Shown here piece by piece: positions 48,789 through 58,002 of a stretch of 64,000 nt of DNA. Numbering within the stretch: position 1 is the stretch's first letter; every line of letters starts with the position of its first letter. The notes below the pieces were generated by a model. The model was given only the letters and a program-made list of their open reading frames with translations. It did not search any database and was not told where the DNA came from. Position numbers and translations under genes: made by a program. Origin of the DNA: Pseudomonas versuta (GTDB taxonomy: Bacteria; Pseudomonadota; Gammaproteobacteria; Pseudomonadales; Pseudomonadaceae); NCBI RefSeq assembly GCF_001294575.1, contig NZ_CP012676.1, forward strand, positions 3,362,001 to 3,426,000. Reading direction: 5' to 3'.

Positions 48789-49466
48789 TCAACGCTCTGC
48801 TTTGGGTGTGGCTACCTTGTCGCGCAAGTACACCGGCTGCGCCAGATCAGCGGCGATCGCCTCACCACGCGCCCAGGCAAATCGGGCCAGGGTCAGCAAG
48901 TCTTCGGCATGGGGCAACATGCCCGCATCCATGGCATAGGGCTTGACGCTCAAACGCTCGGCGTAACCCCAGCCGGTGCCCGCGCCAAACCAGTCACCGC
49001 CGGCACCGGCCGGCAAGCCGGCGACGTCGGGCGGCAGTACGGCTTCAGCACCCTCGAGGCGCATTTCACCCGCCTGTTCGCGGTAGCAACCCCAATACAC
49101 TTCGTCCATGCGTGCATCAATGGCCGACACCACCTGGGTCGCGCCATGCTCGCGATAGGCTCGCTGGGCCAATACGGCCAGGTTGGAGATCGGCAAGACC
49201 GGACGCTCCAGGGCAAAGGCCAGGCCTTGCACCACACCAATGGCGATCCGCACCCCGGTAAAGGCTCCCGGCCCGCGCCCGAAGGCAATGGCTTCGACGG
49301 CTGACAGTTCAACCCCGGCCTCGGCCAGCAGGTCTTTGATCATCGGCAACAACTTTTGCGCATGCAGGCGCGGGATCACCTCGTAGTGGCTCGTGACCTT
49401 GCCATCATGCAGCAAGGCAACAGAGCAAGCTTCAGTCGCGGTATCCAGGGCCAGCAAGGTGTTCAT
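48789..49466 (-). CDS. tsaB: t6A biosynthesis protein TsaB
   Basis: Non-catalytic partner of TsaD in threonylcarbamoylation of A37 in ANN-decoding tRNAs. It is 225 aa, an ASKHA-fold protein: LLALDTATEACSVAL at the N-terminus, IPRLHAQKLLPMI and IAFGRGPGAFTGVRIAIGVVQGLA are diagnostic. It is downstream of adk across a terminator. Its product t6A is the substrate of TcdA, also in this window. Confidence 0.95.
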   Translation of the reverse strand: MNTLLALDTATEACSVALLHDGKVTSHYEVIPRLHAQKLLPMIKDLLAEAGVELSAVEAIAFGRGPGAFTGVRIAIGVVQGLAFALERPVLPISNLAVLAQRAYREHGATQVVSAIDARMDEVYWGCYREQAGEMRLEGAEAVLPPDVAGLPAGAGGDWFGAGTGWGYAERLSVKPYAMDAGMLPHAEDLLTLARFAWARGEAIAADLAQPVYLRDKVATPKAER

Positions 49467-49517
49467 CGGTGTTCCCGTCAGAATTCAGAATTGAAAAAAA
49501 GTGCAGCAGTATAAACA

Positions 49518-49543
49518 ACAACAGCCCGCAAGCGGGCTGTTGT
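49518..49543 (-). terminator. Intrinsic terminator of adk
   Basis: ACAACAGCCCGC (49518-49529) and GCGGGCTGTTGT (49532-49543) form a perfect 12-bp stem. On the minus strand TTGTTTAT follows. It lies between adk and tsaB. Confidence 0.75.
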
Positions 49544-49561
49544 ATCAGAGCAATACGACGA

Positions 49562-50278
<717 letters not shown>

Positions 50279-50495
50279 TTATGGCCGTCAAAACGGCCAA
50301 GGGCTGATCAAGATACACAGCAGGCCGGGCCCACACAAGCAGGCCAAAGTAGGAATAATCTCTAGCAAACGCGCACTTGCGGCCAGGTGTCGCAGGTCGC
50401 AACCCCACAATAAAGTGTCGCGCCCGGCCGGGGATCAGCATCAAGTCTGCAGCATCCCTGAACGTATGGGCACGACAACCCGTCCTGCTTTTCCC

Positions 50496-53126
50496 TTAGC
50501 CGGTGTTACGCAAGCCCGCAGCGATCCCGGCCACAGTTACCAGCAACGCTTGTTCCAGAGGGCTGTCCTGAGCCGCTTGCTGGCGCCTGGAACGGGCCAG
50601 AAGCTCTGCCTGCAATAGATGCAGCGGATCAAGGTAAGTGTTGCGCAAACGGATGAACTCCAGAGTATCCGGGCTGTGGGCCATCAGTTGCGACTGACCG
50701 GTCAAACCCAGTACCACTGCGCACGCCTGCGACAATAAGTCGCGCAGGTGCGCACCCAAAGGAAGCAGTTGCGGGGTGACCAGACGCTCGTCATAGAGCC
50801 GCGCGATGTCAGCATCGGCCTTGGCCAGAACCATTTCCAGCATGTCGATGCGGGTCCGAAAGAACGGCCACTGCTCGCGCATTTTTGCCAGCTGCTCGCC
50901 CTCCCCCCGCTCCAGCGCCCGGCTCAATGCAGTTTCCCAACCAAGCCACGCCGGCAACATCAGGCGGGTCTGGGTCCAGCCAAAAATCCACGGAATGGCG
51001 CGCAGGCTTTCAATCCCCCCTGCCCGGCGCTTGGCCGGACGACTGCCCAGCGGCAAACGCCCCAACTCCTGCTCGGGGGTGGACTGGCGGAAGTATTCGA
51101 CAAACTGCGGGTTGTCCCGCACCACCTCGCGGTAAGCCTTGACCCCATCGGCAGCCAGCTCGTCCATCAGCACCCGCCAGCCCGACTCGGGCAACGGCGG
51201 CGGCAGTAAAGTAGCTTCCAGCACTGCCGCCAGGTAGAGGTTGAGATTCTGCTCGGCAATGTCCGGCAAACCGAACTTGAAGCGAATCATTTCGCCCTGT
51301 TCGGTGGTGCGGAATCGCCCGGCAACAGAACCCGGCGGCTGCGACAGAATCGCCGCATGCGCAGGGCCGCCACCACGGCCCACGGTGCCGCCGCGGCCAT
51401 GGAACAACAACAGTTCGACATCTTGCTCGCGGCAGATATTGACCAGTTTCTCCTGGGCCCGATATTGCGCCCAGGCCGCTGCCGTAGTGCCGGCATCCTT
51501 GGCCGAATCTGAATAACCGATCATCACTTCCTGCGGGCCATGCAGGCGTGCGCGATATCCCGGCAACAGCAGCAGCCGCTCGATCACCGGCCCTGCATTG
51601 TCCAGGTCGGCCAGGGTTTCGAACAACGGCACCACGCGCATCGCACGCTCGAGCCCCGCTTCTTTAAGCAGCAGCTGCACCGCCAGCACGTCTGAAGCAG
51701 CCCCCGCCATCGAGATGACATAAGAGCCCAGGGATGCCGCGGGAGCGGCGGCCACTTCGCGACAGGTCGCCAGCACTTCGGCGGTATCGGCACCCGGTTT
51801 GAAGTAACCCGGCAGCAACGGTCGGCGGTTGGCCAGTTCGCGGATCAGAAAGGTAAGGCGCGCATCTTCGTCCCAGTCTTCGTAACGGCCCAGCCCCAGA
51901 TAGTCGGTAATTTCAGTCATGGCCGAGGCGTGGCGAGCTGCATCCTGACGCACATCGAGACGCACCAGAAACAAGCCAAAAGTCACCGCACGACGCAGGC
52001 AATCAAGTAGCGGCCCGTCTGCAATTACCCCCATGCCGCAGGCATGCAGCGACTGGTAGCACAGCTGCAACGGCGCCAGCAGATCACGATTGTCCTGCAA
52101 TACCCCGTCCGGTGCGGGCTGGGCACTGCTCAAGGCGTTATGCGCCCAGCTACGGGTCGCCCGCAGGCGCTCACGCAGTTGTTTAAGGACCGCGCGGTAC
52201 GGCTCGGCACTTTCTCCCGCGACCGCCAACAACTCTGCAGTGGCTTGCTGCATCGACAGGTCGGCTGCCAGTTTGTCGATATCGCGCAGGTACAGATCGG
52301 CCGCCATCCAGCGCGCCAGCAACAGCACTTCGCGAGTCACACTGGCGGTGACATTGGGGTTGCCGTCACGGTCGCCGCCCATCCAGGAAGCAAAGCGGAT
52401 CGGCGCGGCTTCCAAAGGTAAATGCAGGCCCGTCGCTGCGTGCAGGGCCTGATCGGCCTTGCGCAGCATGTGCGGTACGGCCTGCCACAAGGAATGCTCA
52501 ATGACCGCAAATCCCCACTTGGCCTCATCCACCGGGGTGGGCCGGGTACGGCGGATTTCTTCGGTGTGCCAGGCCTCGGCGATCAACCGTTGCAGACGCT
52601 GTTCGATCTGGGCCTTTTCGGCCCGGGTCAGGTCGCGATGGTCCTGGGCGGCGAGTTGCTCGGCAATGGCATCGTACTTCTGGATCAAGGTACGGCGCGT
52701 GACTTCAGTCGGGTGAGCGGTGAGCACCAGTTCGATGTCGAGGCGGCCAATCTGCCGCGCCAGGGTTTCGGGGTCATGCCCTTCTTCCAGCAGACGGGTC
52801 AGCAAGGTGGGCAGTACCAGTGACTCAAAAGGTTGCGGCCGGCCTTCTTCGCGCCGGTGAATCAACTGGTATTGCTCGGCGATGTTAGCCAGGTTCAAAA
52901 ACTGGTTGAACGCCCGCGCCACGGGCAGTACTTCATCGTCGCCCAAGGCATCCAGAATCGCTTTCAGCTCCTCGCCCGTGGTACCGCGCCGGTCATCCTT
53001 GGCCCCCTGGCGAATACGTTCGATCTTGGCGAGAAACGCTTCGCCGTACTGGTCACGAATCGTATTACCCAACAGCTCACCCAGCAGGTGAACATCATCG
53101 CGCAAGCGTGCATCAATATCGGTCAT
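50496..53126 (-). CDS. ppc: Phosphoenolpyruvate carboxylase
   Basis: Anaplerotic enzyme making oxaloacetate from PEP and bicarbonate. It is 876 aa. Catalytic His138 in [10 protein letters not shown], then [13 protein letters not shown] (near 540), the [14 protein letters not shown] loop (near 580), [17 protein letters not shown] and the C-terminal GLRNTG allosteric end are intact. The frame opens 47 codons upstream, but [16 protein letters not shown] with GGAG 9 nt before is the proper start. A perfect TetR-type palindrome lies about 105 bp upstream. Confidence 0.97.
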   Translation of the reverse strand: MTDIDARLRDDVHLLGELLGNTIRDQYGEAFLAKIERIRQGAKDDRRGTTGEELKAILDALGDDEVLPVARAFNQFLNLANIAEQYQLIHRREEGRPQPFESLVLPTLLTRLLEEGHDPETLARQIGRLDIELVLTAHPTEVTRRTLIQKYDAIAEQLAAQDHRDLTRAEKAQIEQRLQRLIAEAWHTEEIRRTRPTPVDEAKWGFAVIEHSLWQAVPHMLRKADQALHAATGLHLPLEAAPIRFASWMGGDRDGNPNVTASVTREVLLLARWMAADLYLRDIDKLAADLSMQQATAELLAVAGESAEPYRAVLKQLRERLRATRSWAHNALSSAQPAPDGVLQDNRDLLAPLQLCYQSLHACGMGVIADGPLLDCLRRAVTFGLFLVRLDVRQDAARHASAMTEITDYLGLGRYEDWDEDARLTFLIRELANRRPLLPGYFKPGADTAEVLATCREVAAAPAASLGSYVISMAGAASDVLAVQLLLKEAGLERAMRVVPLFETLADLDNAGPVIERLLLLPGYRARLHGPQEVMIGYSDSAKDAGTTAAAWAQYRAQEKLVNICREQDVELLLFHGRGGTVGRGGGPAHAAILSQPPGSVAGRFRTTEQGEMIRFKFGLPDIAEQNLNLYLAAVLEATLLPPPLPESGWRVLMDELAADGVKAYREVVRDNPQFVEYFRQSTPEQELGRLPLGSRPAKRRAGGIESLRAIPWIFGWTQTRLMLPAWLGWETALSRALERGEGEQLAKMREQWPFFRTRIDMLEMVLAKADADIARLYDERLVTPQLLPLGAHLRDLLSQACAVVLGLTGQSQLMAHSPDTLEFIRLRNTYLDPLHLLQAELLARSRRQQAAQDSPLEQALLVTVAGIAAGLRNTG

Positions 53127-53230
53127 CAGCAATTTCTCCAGCAGAGTGCGGGGGGCCAGCTCATGCCCAAGAGTGCGTCGCGAGGGCTGCTTTTGACAAG
53201 TCATCCAGCGCCAAAGCCTGAAAATCTGCC

Positions 53231-53244
53231 TGACCGAACGGTCA
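53231..53244. promoter_or_regulatory. TetR-type palindrome upstream of ppc
   Basis: TGACCG-AA-CGGTCA is a perfect 6-bp inverted repeat with a 2-nt spacer, the geometry of many TetR-family operators. On the minus strand TTGACC within it could serve as a -35 for ppc. The regulator is unknown. The rest of the 53127-53396 gap holds the divergent leaders; I see no gene. Confidence 0.5.
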
Positions 53245-53396
53245 AAAAAAAATAGGCAATTTGCCACCTTTTAATTTGAACTATTCAAAAAACGCTCGGG
53301 TCACAGCCATTAACCATCGCCGTTAATACCTGTGTTTAAGAACTCCGGGTGATACCACAGCAGTGATGGAACTTGATGTTTCCAAGGAGCTTCCCA

Positions 53397-53810
53397 ATGG
53401 AGTTGAAGACCATGATGACCCGCACTGTCAAAACCACCTCACCTCGCCTGCGCGGGCTAAAACTGGCTGCGCTGGCAATCGGTACCAGCTTCGTTCTGGC
53501 CGGTTGCGCTGGCAATCCACCGTCGGAGCAGTACGCCGTTACTCAATCGGCAGTGAATAACGCCGTAAGCGCTGGTGGCACTGAATATGCGCCGGTTGAA
53601 ATGAAGTCTGCACAAGACAAACTCAAGCAAGCCGAGATTGCCATGCACGACAAAAAATATGACGAGGCCCGTCGCCTGTCCGAACAAGCGGAATGGGACG
53701 CTCGCGTAGCAGAGCGCAAAGCCCAGGCAGCTAAAGCCGAGAAGGCCGTTCAGGATGCTCAGAAAGCGGTTCAGGAACTGCGTCAGGAAGGCATGCGTAG
53801 CGTTAAGTAA
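53397..53810 (+). CDS. DUF4398-type lipoprotein
   Basis: Predicted outer-membrane lipoprotein, 137 aa. After a long basic n-region comes the signal AALAIGTSFVLAGC with lipidated Cys37. The mature part is a helical hairpin rich in Ala, Lys, Glu and Gln (MKSAQDKLKQAEIAMHDKKY, then AERKAQAAKAEKAVQDAQKA), the DUF4398 pattern. The start at 53397 is chosen because AAGGAG is 8 nt upstream. It is 66 bp upstream of lptF, the same pairing as in P. aeruginosa, and probably co-transcribed. Confidence 0.88.
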   Translation: MELKTMMTRTVKTTSPRLRGLKLAALAIGTSFVLAGCAGNPPSEQYAVTQSAVNNAVSAGGTEYAPVEMKSAQDKLKQAEIAMHDKKYDEARRLSEQAEWDARVAERKAQAAKAEKAVQDAQKAVQELRQEGMRSVK

Positions 53811-53876
53811 ACGCTGCCCCTTAATTGCCTGCCCCTGTGATGCGGCACTCCTACTCGATAGAAAGGACTAACTATT

Positions 53877-54656
53877 ATGCGTAACCAAGTATTGATCCCT
53901 GCCCTGTTGGCACTCAGCGTCGGCCTGGCAGCATGCTCGCACCAGCCAAACGTGAACCTGGAAAATGCCCAGACCAATTTCTCGGCCCTGCAATCCAACC
54001 CGGAAGCCACCAAGGTAGCCGCGCTGGAAACCAAGGACGCCAGTGAGTGGCTGGACAAGGCTCAAAAGGCCTATATGGACAAGGAAGACGAGTCCAAGGT
54101 TGACCAGCTTGCTTACCTGACCAACCAGCGCGTTGAAGTCGCCAAGCAAACCATTGCGCTGCGCACGGCTGAGAACCAGCTGAAAAACTCCGCAGCGGCC
54201 CGCGCCCAGGCACTGCTGGAGGCCCGTGACGCTCAGATCAAGCAACTGCAAAGCATGAATGCCAAGCAAACCGAACGCGGCACCCTGGTGACCTTCGGTG
54301 ACGTGCTGTTCGATTTCGACAAGGCGACACTGAAGCCAAACAGCCGCGACAGCATCACCACACTGTCCAACTACCTGATCAAAAACCCTGACCGCAAGGT
54401 GATTGTTGAAGGCTATACCGACAGCAAAGGTTCGGCTTCTTACAACCAGAACCTGTCTGAACGTCGCGCAAACGCGGTCAAAATGGCGCTGGTACGTGCC
54501 GGCGTTGATCCTTCGCGCATCGTGACCCAAGGTTATGGCAAGGAATATCCGGTAGCTGACAACAACAGCAACTCGGGCCGTGCCCAGAACCGTCGCGTAG
54601 AAGTGACTATCTCCAACGACAACCAGCCGGTAGCGCCGCGTTCGTCGATGCAGTAA
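53877..54656 (+). CDS. lptF: OmpA-family lipoprotein LptF
   Basis: Outer-membrane lipoprotein with a peptidoglycan-binding OmpA domain; in P. aeruginosa LptF is under AlgU control and aids envelope survival. It is 259 aa: lipobox GLAAC (Cys20), a second DUF4398-like helical part (about 45-130), then the OmpA domain (about 138-245) with LFDFDKATLKPNS, the peptidoglycan-contact GYTDSKGSASYNQNLSERRA and GYGKEYP. Ribosome-binding site AAAGGAC. A strong terminator follows. Confidence 0.92.
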   Translation: MRNQVLIPALLALSVGLAACSHQPNVNLENAQTNFSALQSNPEATKVAALETKDASEWLDKAQKAYMDKEDESKVDQLAYLTNQRVEVAKQTIALRTAENQLKNSAAARAQALLEARDAQIKQLQSMNAKQTERGTLVTFGDVLFDFDKATLKPNSRDSITTLSNYLIKNPDRKVIVEGYTDSKGSASYNQNLSERRANAVKMALVRAGVDPSRIVTQGYGKEYPVADNNSNSGRAQNRRVEVTISNDNQPVAPRSSMQ

Positions 54657-54673
54657 GTCTGTAAGCGCACAAT

Positions 54674-54710
54674 AAAAAGCCCCGCCTGAGGAATCAGGCG
54701 GGGCTTTTTT
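54674..54710 (+). terminator. Intrinsic terminator of lptF
   Basis: AAAAAGCCCCGCCTGA (from 54674) and TCAGGCGGGGCTTTTTT (to 54710) form a long GC-rich stem with a T6 tail, 18 nt after the lptF stop. Confidence 0.9.
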
Positions 54711-54736
54711 GTGAGCGCTGCGTGGGGCAATTAACA

Positions 54737-54762
54737 GCTCGCGAGCAAGCTCGCTCCTACAG
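54737..54762. repeat. Single REP unit (GAGCGAGC type)
   Basis: GCTCGCGAGCAAGCTCGCTC followed by CTACAG. One unit only, just after the lptF terminator and before the convergent 106-aa gene. Confidence 0.75.
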
Positions 54763-54777
54763 ATCAAGCGCTTGTTC

Positions 54778-55098
54778 CTACTGTTGAGGGGTGTTCTGAC
54801 CCACGCAGTGCACTGCTTGTTTCTTGTTGTTGACCAGCACCCCGGTCAGGCCTTTTTGCTCGGTGTCGAACAGCACGACGATGCCGTCTATGCATTGTGC
54901 CACCTGATTGGCCGGCGTCAGCGACAACTTATAGTCTTCCCCGGGAATGGTCTTGAGCATGGTGAAGTCGCTGAGCAGCAGCGCGTCCTCAGGCTTGGCG
55001 AAATGCAGGTAACCGTAGTACCACAGGGCCCCTACAGTGCCGATGATGGTGCAAATACCGGTAATGATCAGGGGGATGGCGTTGCGTTCTTCACTCAT
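54778..55098 (-). CDS. Small membrane-anchored hypothetical protein, 106 aa
   Basis: No family name recognised. One N-terminal membrane helix (IPLIITGICTIIGTVGALWYYG, about 8-29) is followed by a small periplasmic domain with two cysteines (VAQCIDGIV, AVHCVGQ) that could form a disulfide. It overlaps the stop of the upstream hydrolase gene as ATGA, so the two are translated together and may work together. Confidence 0.75.
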   Translation of the reverse strand: MSEERNAIPLIITGICTIIGTVGALWYYGYLHFAKPEDALLLSDFTMLKTIPGEDYKLSLTPANQVAQCIDGIVVLFDTEQKGLTGVLVNNKKQAVHCVGQNTPQQ

Positions 55099-56006
55099 TG
55101 CGGGCTCTGTGCCTCTGTAATCGAATCGGGTGAGGCGGGGTAATTGGGAATTTCGCCCAAGCGACGCACGCCGTTGAAGTGTTGAGGGTCATCCAGGTAA
55201 CGCAGCATCACTTGACGCCAGGTCGGGTCGGCAAACGTCTGCACATGACCACCGCGCGTCAGTTGCAGCACCTTGGGCGGGGGCGCAGCTTGATACAGCC
55301 GCAGGCCATTGGAAAGCGGCACTATCGGGTCATCCATGCTGTGGAAGATCAGCATCGGCACACCGCCCATTTCAGGCATGGCATACACGGCACTGTCAGC
55401 GTCAGGCACCAGCCACGACAACGGCACTTGCAAAGGCCAGGTCAGCCACGAGGTACTCAAGGCAAACTGCCCCACTTCGCGGTAACTGGCCGGTACGCCA
55501 TCGAGCACCATCGCCTTGAGCCGGGCCCGTTGCGCCGGGTGCTGGCTCAGGTAATGAACCCCCATCGCGCCGCCCAGGCTTTGCCCCAGCACAATCAGCG
55601 GCTGGCCTTGAGTTTCGGGCTGTTGCTGCAACCACTCGAAAGCGGCGTCGATATCCTGATACACCGCTGGTAAACCGGGTTCGCCTTGCGACAGGCCATA
55701 GCCGCGATAATCGAGCATCAGTACTTGATACCCCTGCTCGGGCAACCAGGCGGTGGCGCCCAGGTGATAGGCCAGGTTGCCGCCATTGCCATGCAGGTGC
55801 AGCACCGTGCCCTTGAGGGGCACGCCGGATTTGGCGGGCAGCCACCAACCATGCAGGCGCGTGCCATCGGCAGCGGTGAGGGTCACATCACGGTATTTCA
55901 AACCAGCGGCAGTCGGCGTAACCGGCTGACCGGGTTCGGGGTAAAACAGCAAGGAGCTGCATCCGCTGAGCGTCAACAGCAGGCAGAGTGCAGCCAGAGT
56001 TTTCAT
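55095..56006 (-). CDS. Alpha/beta-hydrolase lipoprotein
   Basis: Predicted lipoprotein serine hydrolase, 303 aa. Lipobox TLSGC (Cys16). The alpha/beta-hydrolase core shows HLHGNGGN (oxyanion strand), DYRGYGLS, the nucleophile elbow GQSLGG (Ser143), an acid in HSMDDPIVP (Asp225 or 226) and His254 in GGHVQ. This resembles the YfhR/BEM46 group; substrate unknown. The downstream 106-aa gene overlaps its stop. Confidence 0.85.
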   Translation of the reverse strand: MKTLAALCLLLTLSGCSSLLFYPEPGQPVTPTAAGLKYRDVTLTAADGTRLHGWWLPAKSGVPLKGTVLHLHGNGGNLAYHLGATAWLPEQGYQVLMLDYRGYGLSQGEPGLPAVYQDIDAAFEWLQQQPETQGQPLIVLGQSLGGAMGVHYLSQHPAQRARLKAMVLDGVPASYREVGQFALSTSWLTWPLQVPLSWLVPDADSAVYAMPEMGGVPMLIFHSMDDPIVPLSNGLRLYQAAPPPKVLQLTRGGHVQTFADPTWRQVMLRYLDDPQHFNGVRRLGEIPNYPASPDSITEAQSPQ

Positions 56007-56022
56007 CTAACGAGTCACCATT

Positions 56023-56120
56023 TGTAGTCGCTGCCGAAGGCTGCGATGAGGTCAGGCCGCAGGGTTTTCAGAATAACGGATTGCTTCGCACTCCTTTGCA
56101 GCCTGCGTCAGCGACTACAG
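56023..56120. repeat. Inverted-repeat element ending in TGTAGTCGCTG
   Basis: TGTAGTCGCTGCCGAAGGCTGC at the left and GCAGCCTGCGTCAGCGACTACA at the right are inverted. They flank about 55 bp with inner short palindromes. This is a third intergenic repeat type; a diverged copy lies at 61791-61879. It fills most of the gap between the QEGLA gene and the hydrolase gene. Confidence 0.65.
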
Positions 56121-56132
56121 GCTGTTCAGGGG

Positions 56133-57410
56133 TCACAGGATGTTGGAGTAATCCGCTTCAATCCGGTCCAGGCTCAGATGGTTGAGGAAGTTGGAGAAGC
56201 ACATCCAGGCCGCCAGCGCGTTCATGTCGCGAAACTGATCGGGCAGGTACTTGGGCGCCACCACCAGGCCTTCATCCACCAACTGGCGCAGGGTTCGCAT
56301 GTCTTCGAGTGTGGTTTTGCCACAGAACAACAGCGGAACTTGCTCCAGCTTGCCTTTACGCACGGCCAACTGAATATAGTTGTAAACCATGATGAAGCCC
56401 TTGAGGTAGGACAAGTCTTTGGTGAATGGCAGGCCATTTGGCACCGAGCCGCGAAAAACCCGGCTTGCGTTGCCATAGCTCTGCGACATTTCAAAGCCCT
56501 GCTCACGGAAGAACTCATACACCTGCATAAAGTCCGCGCCCTCTTCCACCATGTGGATGGCACGGGTGCGGTTGGTGAGTTTGCGCAGGCGGCTGGGGTA
56601 AGAGGCAAAGGTGATGATCTCCATCAAAATCGCCAGGCCTTCCTGGGTCACTGTCGACGAGGGCGGGCCCTTGGCGAGAAAGGTGCAAATCGGCTGGTTT
56701 TGCCCGTTCAGCGTGGTGCCCACATGCACCAGGCCTTCGTGGACTTCCAGCGCCCGTACATCGCGCTCGTTGAACATCGCGTCGGCGCGGATCTTGATGT
56801 AGTCCGCACCCGCGGCGGCGTCCGCGACGATGCCGTCGGACTCAAATACGCGGATGGTTTCTTCGGCTTCGCCAAACACCTTGTTCAAGCGACTTTGCAG
56901 CAGGCTCACCGCATCTTTGGCAGTCAGGGTCTTGGCTTCGTCCTTGAGGTCACCGCGCCCGTCAATGTTGTCCAGGTAATCGGACATCATCAGCCCCAGA
57001 TCGGCCAGCGTCGGGTCCCCGGCATGGAATGCGTCGGACGCAGCGCCATACAGCTCCTGGGAAATCAGCCCGAAGTCTTCGGTGCCGCGCGCTTCGAGCA
57101 TGCGCACCACCATGCGGTATTCCTTGCACATGCGGCGCATGATCTGCCCGACCGGATTGAACTGCCCCAGCTGACGGGTGATATCGCGCTCAATATTCTG
57201 GAACTCCAGCTTTACCGCACCGGAGTCAAAGGACAGCGGGCGGCCCAGGTAATAGTCGCGGTTGACCGCCGGCATTTCCTTGCCCTTGGCCTTGAAAAAT
57301 CCCTGACGGATGCTGTCGTCCCACTTCACCGCATCCAGTACGCGGATCGGGGTTTGTGCCAGTACGATACGGTCTGACAACGTGCGAATCGTGCGCTGGT
57401 AGTCGTCCAC
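56133..57410 (-). CDS. QEGLA-motif putative zinc metallopeptidase (DUF1704/MATCAP-like)
   Basis: Member of the family named flavohemoglobin expression-modulating QEGLA motif protein (DUF1704). Its eukaryotic relatives (MATCAP) are tyrosine carboxypeptidases. It is 425 aa with HEGLVH (224-229), an HExxxH zinc motif, and TQEGLA (255-260) whose Glu is the likely third ligand. The start is a GTG at 57410 (VDDYQRTIRTL), supported by AAAGGAG 6 nt upstream; the frame opens 35 codons earlier without a good site. It is 31 bp after a lipoprotein gene and in line with a TetR gene. Bacterial substrate unknown. Confidence 0.85.
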   Translation of the reverse strand: MDDYQRTIRTLSDRIVLAQTPIRVLDAVKWDDSIRQGFFKAKGKEMPAVNRDYYLGRPLSFDSGAVKLEFQNIERDITRQLGQFNPVGQIMRRMCKEYRMVVRMLEARGTEDFGLISQELYGAASDAFHAGDPTLADLGLMMSDYLDNIDGRGDLKDEAKTLTAKDAVSLLQSRLNKVFGEAEETIRVFESDGIVADAAAGADYIKIRADAMFNERDVRALEVHEGLVHVGTTLNGQNQPICTFLAKGPPSSTVTQEGLAILMEIITFASYPSRLRKLTNRTRAIHMVEEGADFMQVYEFFREQGFEMSQSYGNASRVFRGSVPNGLPFTKDLSYLKGFIMVYNYIQLAVRKGKLEQVPLLFCGKTTLEDMRTLRQLVDEGLVVAPKYLPDQFRDMNALAAWMCFSNFLNHLSLDRIEADYSNIL

Positions 57411-57441
57411 CCGGTGCTCCTTTAATGGGCTGAATGTTGGG

Positions 57442-57990
57442 TTACTTGACCACGCGTTGATAGCGGGCGGCTTCCACGAATACGTCGGAGTTGGCAGGGT
57501 CGTCCAGGTAGGCAAACACCTTGGCCGAGGGGCTGTCGATCAATGCGCCGGGGCCTTCAGCGGTTTCAATCGAATCACCGCTCAACGCCGACTGGCCCAT
57601 AGCCTGCTTGACCTGGTCCAGATCAAGATCGTAGACCACCAGTTCATTGTTATCGGTCAATTCAAAGCCGCTCAACGTGTAGTGCCCCCCCAGCCTGGGC
57701 GGCAGCGCGGCCGATGCGTACCAGCGGCTGCCATGGCGGGCGACGATGAACCTGTAGCGCTCTTGGGCCTTGGGCTCACCCTTGGGGTAGACCACTGCCT
57801 GATAATGATTTTTGTCGATGGCGCTGATTTGCAAGTTGCGAGCCTGCCCCCATGCATCCTTGCTGACCCATTTACCCAGCAGCGATTTAGGTGCTGCCTC
57901 GGCCACCAGCGGTGCCTCGGTAAAGGTCACCAGACAACCGTTCAACATTAAAAACGACAATGCCATGAGCATTACGCGCCAAGCTTTCAT
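57442..57990 (-). CDS. Hypothetical lipoprotein, 182 aa
   Basis: Lipobox MLNGC (Cys19) after a clear signal peptide. The mature part (LLGKWVSKDAWGQARNLQISAID, HYTLSGFELTDNNELVVYDLDLDQV, ending VFAYLDDPANSDVFVEAARYQRV) looks like a small beta-barrel or lipocalin-like domain; no family named. It is 12 bp after the TetR gene and 31 bp before the QEGLA metallopeptidase gene, so all three form one operon. Confidence 0.82.
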   Translation of the reverse strand: MKAWRVMLMALSFLMLNGCLVTFTEAPLVAEAAPKSLLGKWVSKDAWGQARNLQISAIDKNHYQAVVYPKGEPKAQERYRFIVARHGSRWYASAALPPRLGGHYTLSGFELTDNNELVVYDLDLDQVKQAMGQSALSGDSIETAEGPGALIDSPSAKVFAYLDDPANSDVFVEAARYQRVVK

Positions 57991-58002
57991 GCCTGCATCC
58001 TT

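Noticed and set aside
50282..50299. Perfect hairpin TGGCCGT-CAAA-ACGGCCA between ppc and adk as the ppc terminator
   Set aside because: It lies about 200 bp past the ppc stop and has no T-run on the minus strand, so calling it a terminator is not supported.
50496..53267. Longer PEP carboxylase of 923 aa
   Set aside because: The extra 47 residues would cover the promoter and the TGACCG palindrome; MTDIDARL at 53126 has a proper ribosome-binding site and matches family length.
53281..53396. AlgU (sigma E) promoter for the DUF4398-lptF pair
   Set aside because: Orthologues are AlgU-controlled, and GAACT-like hexamers occur near 53279, 53340 and 53370, but none has a fitting TCTGA-type -10 at 16-17 nt, so I do not annotate it.
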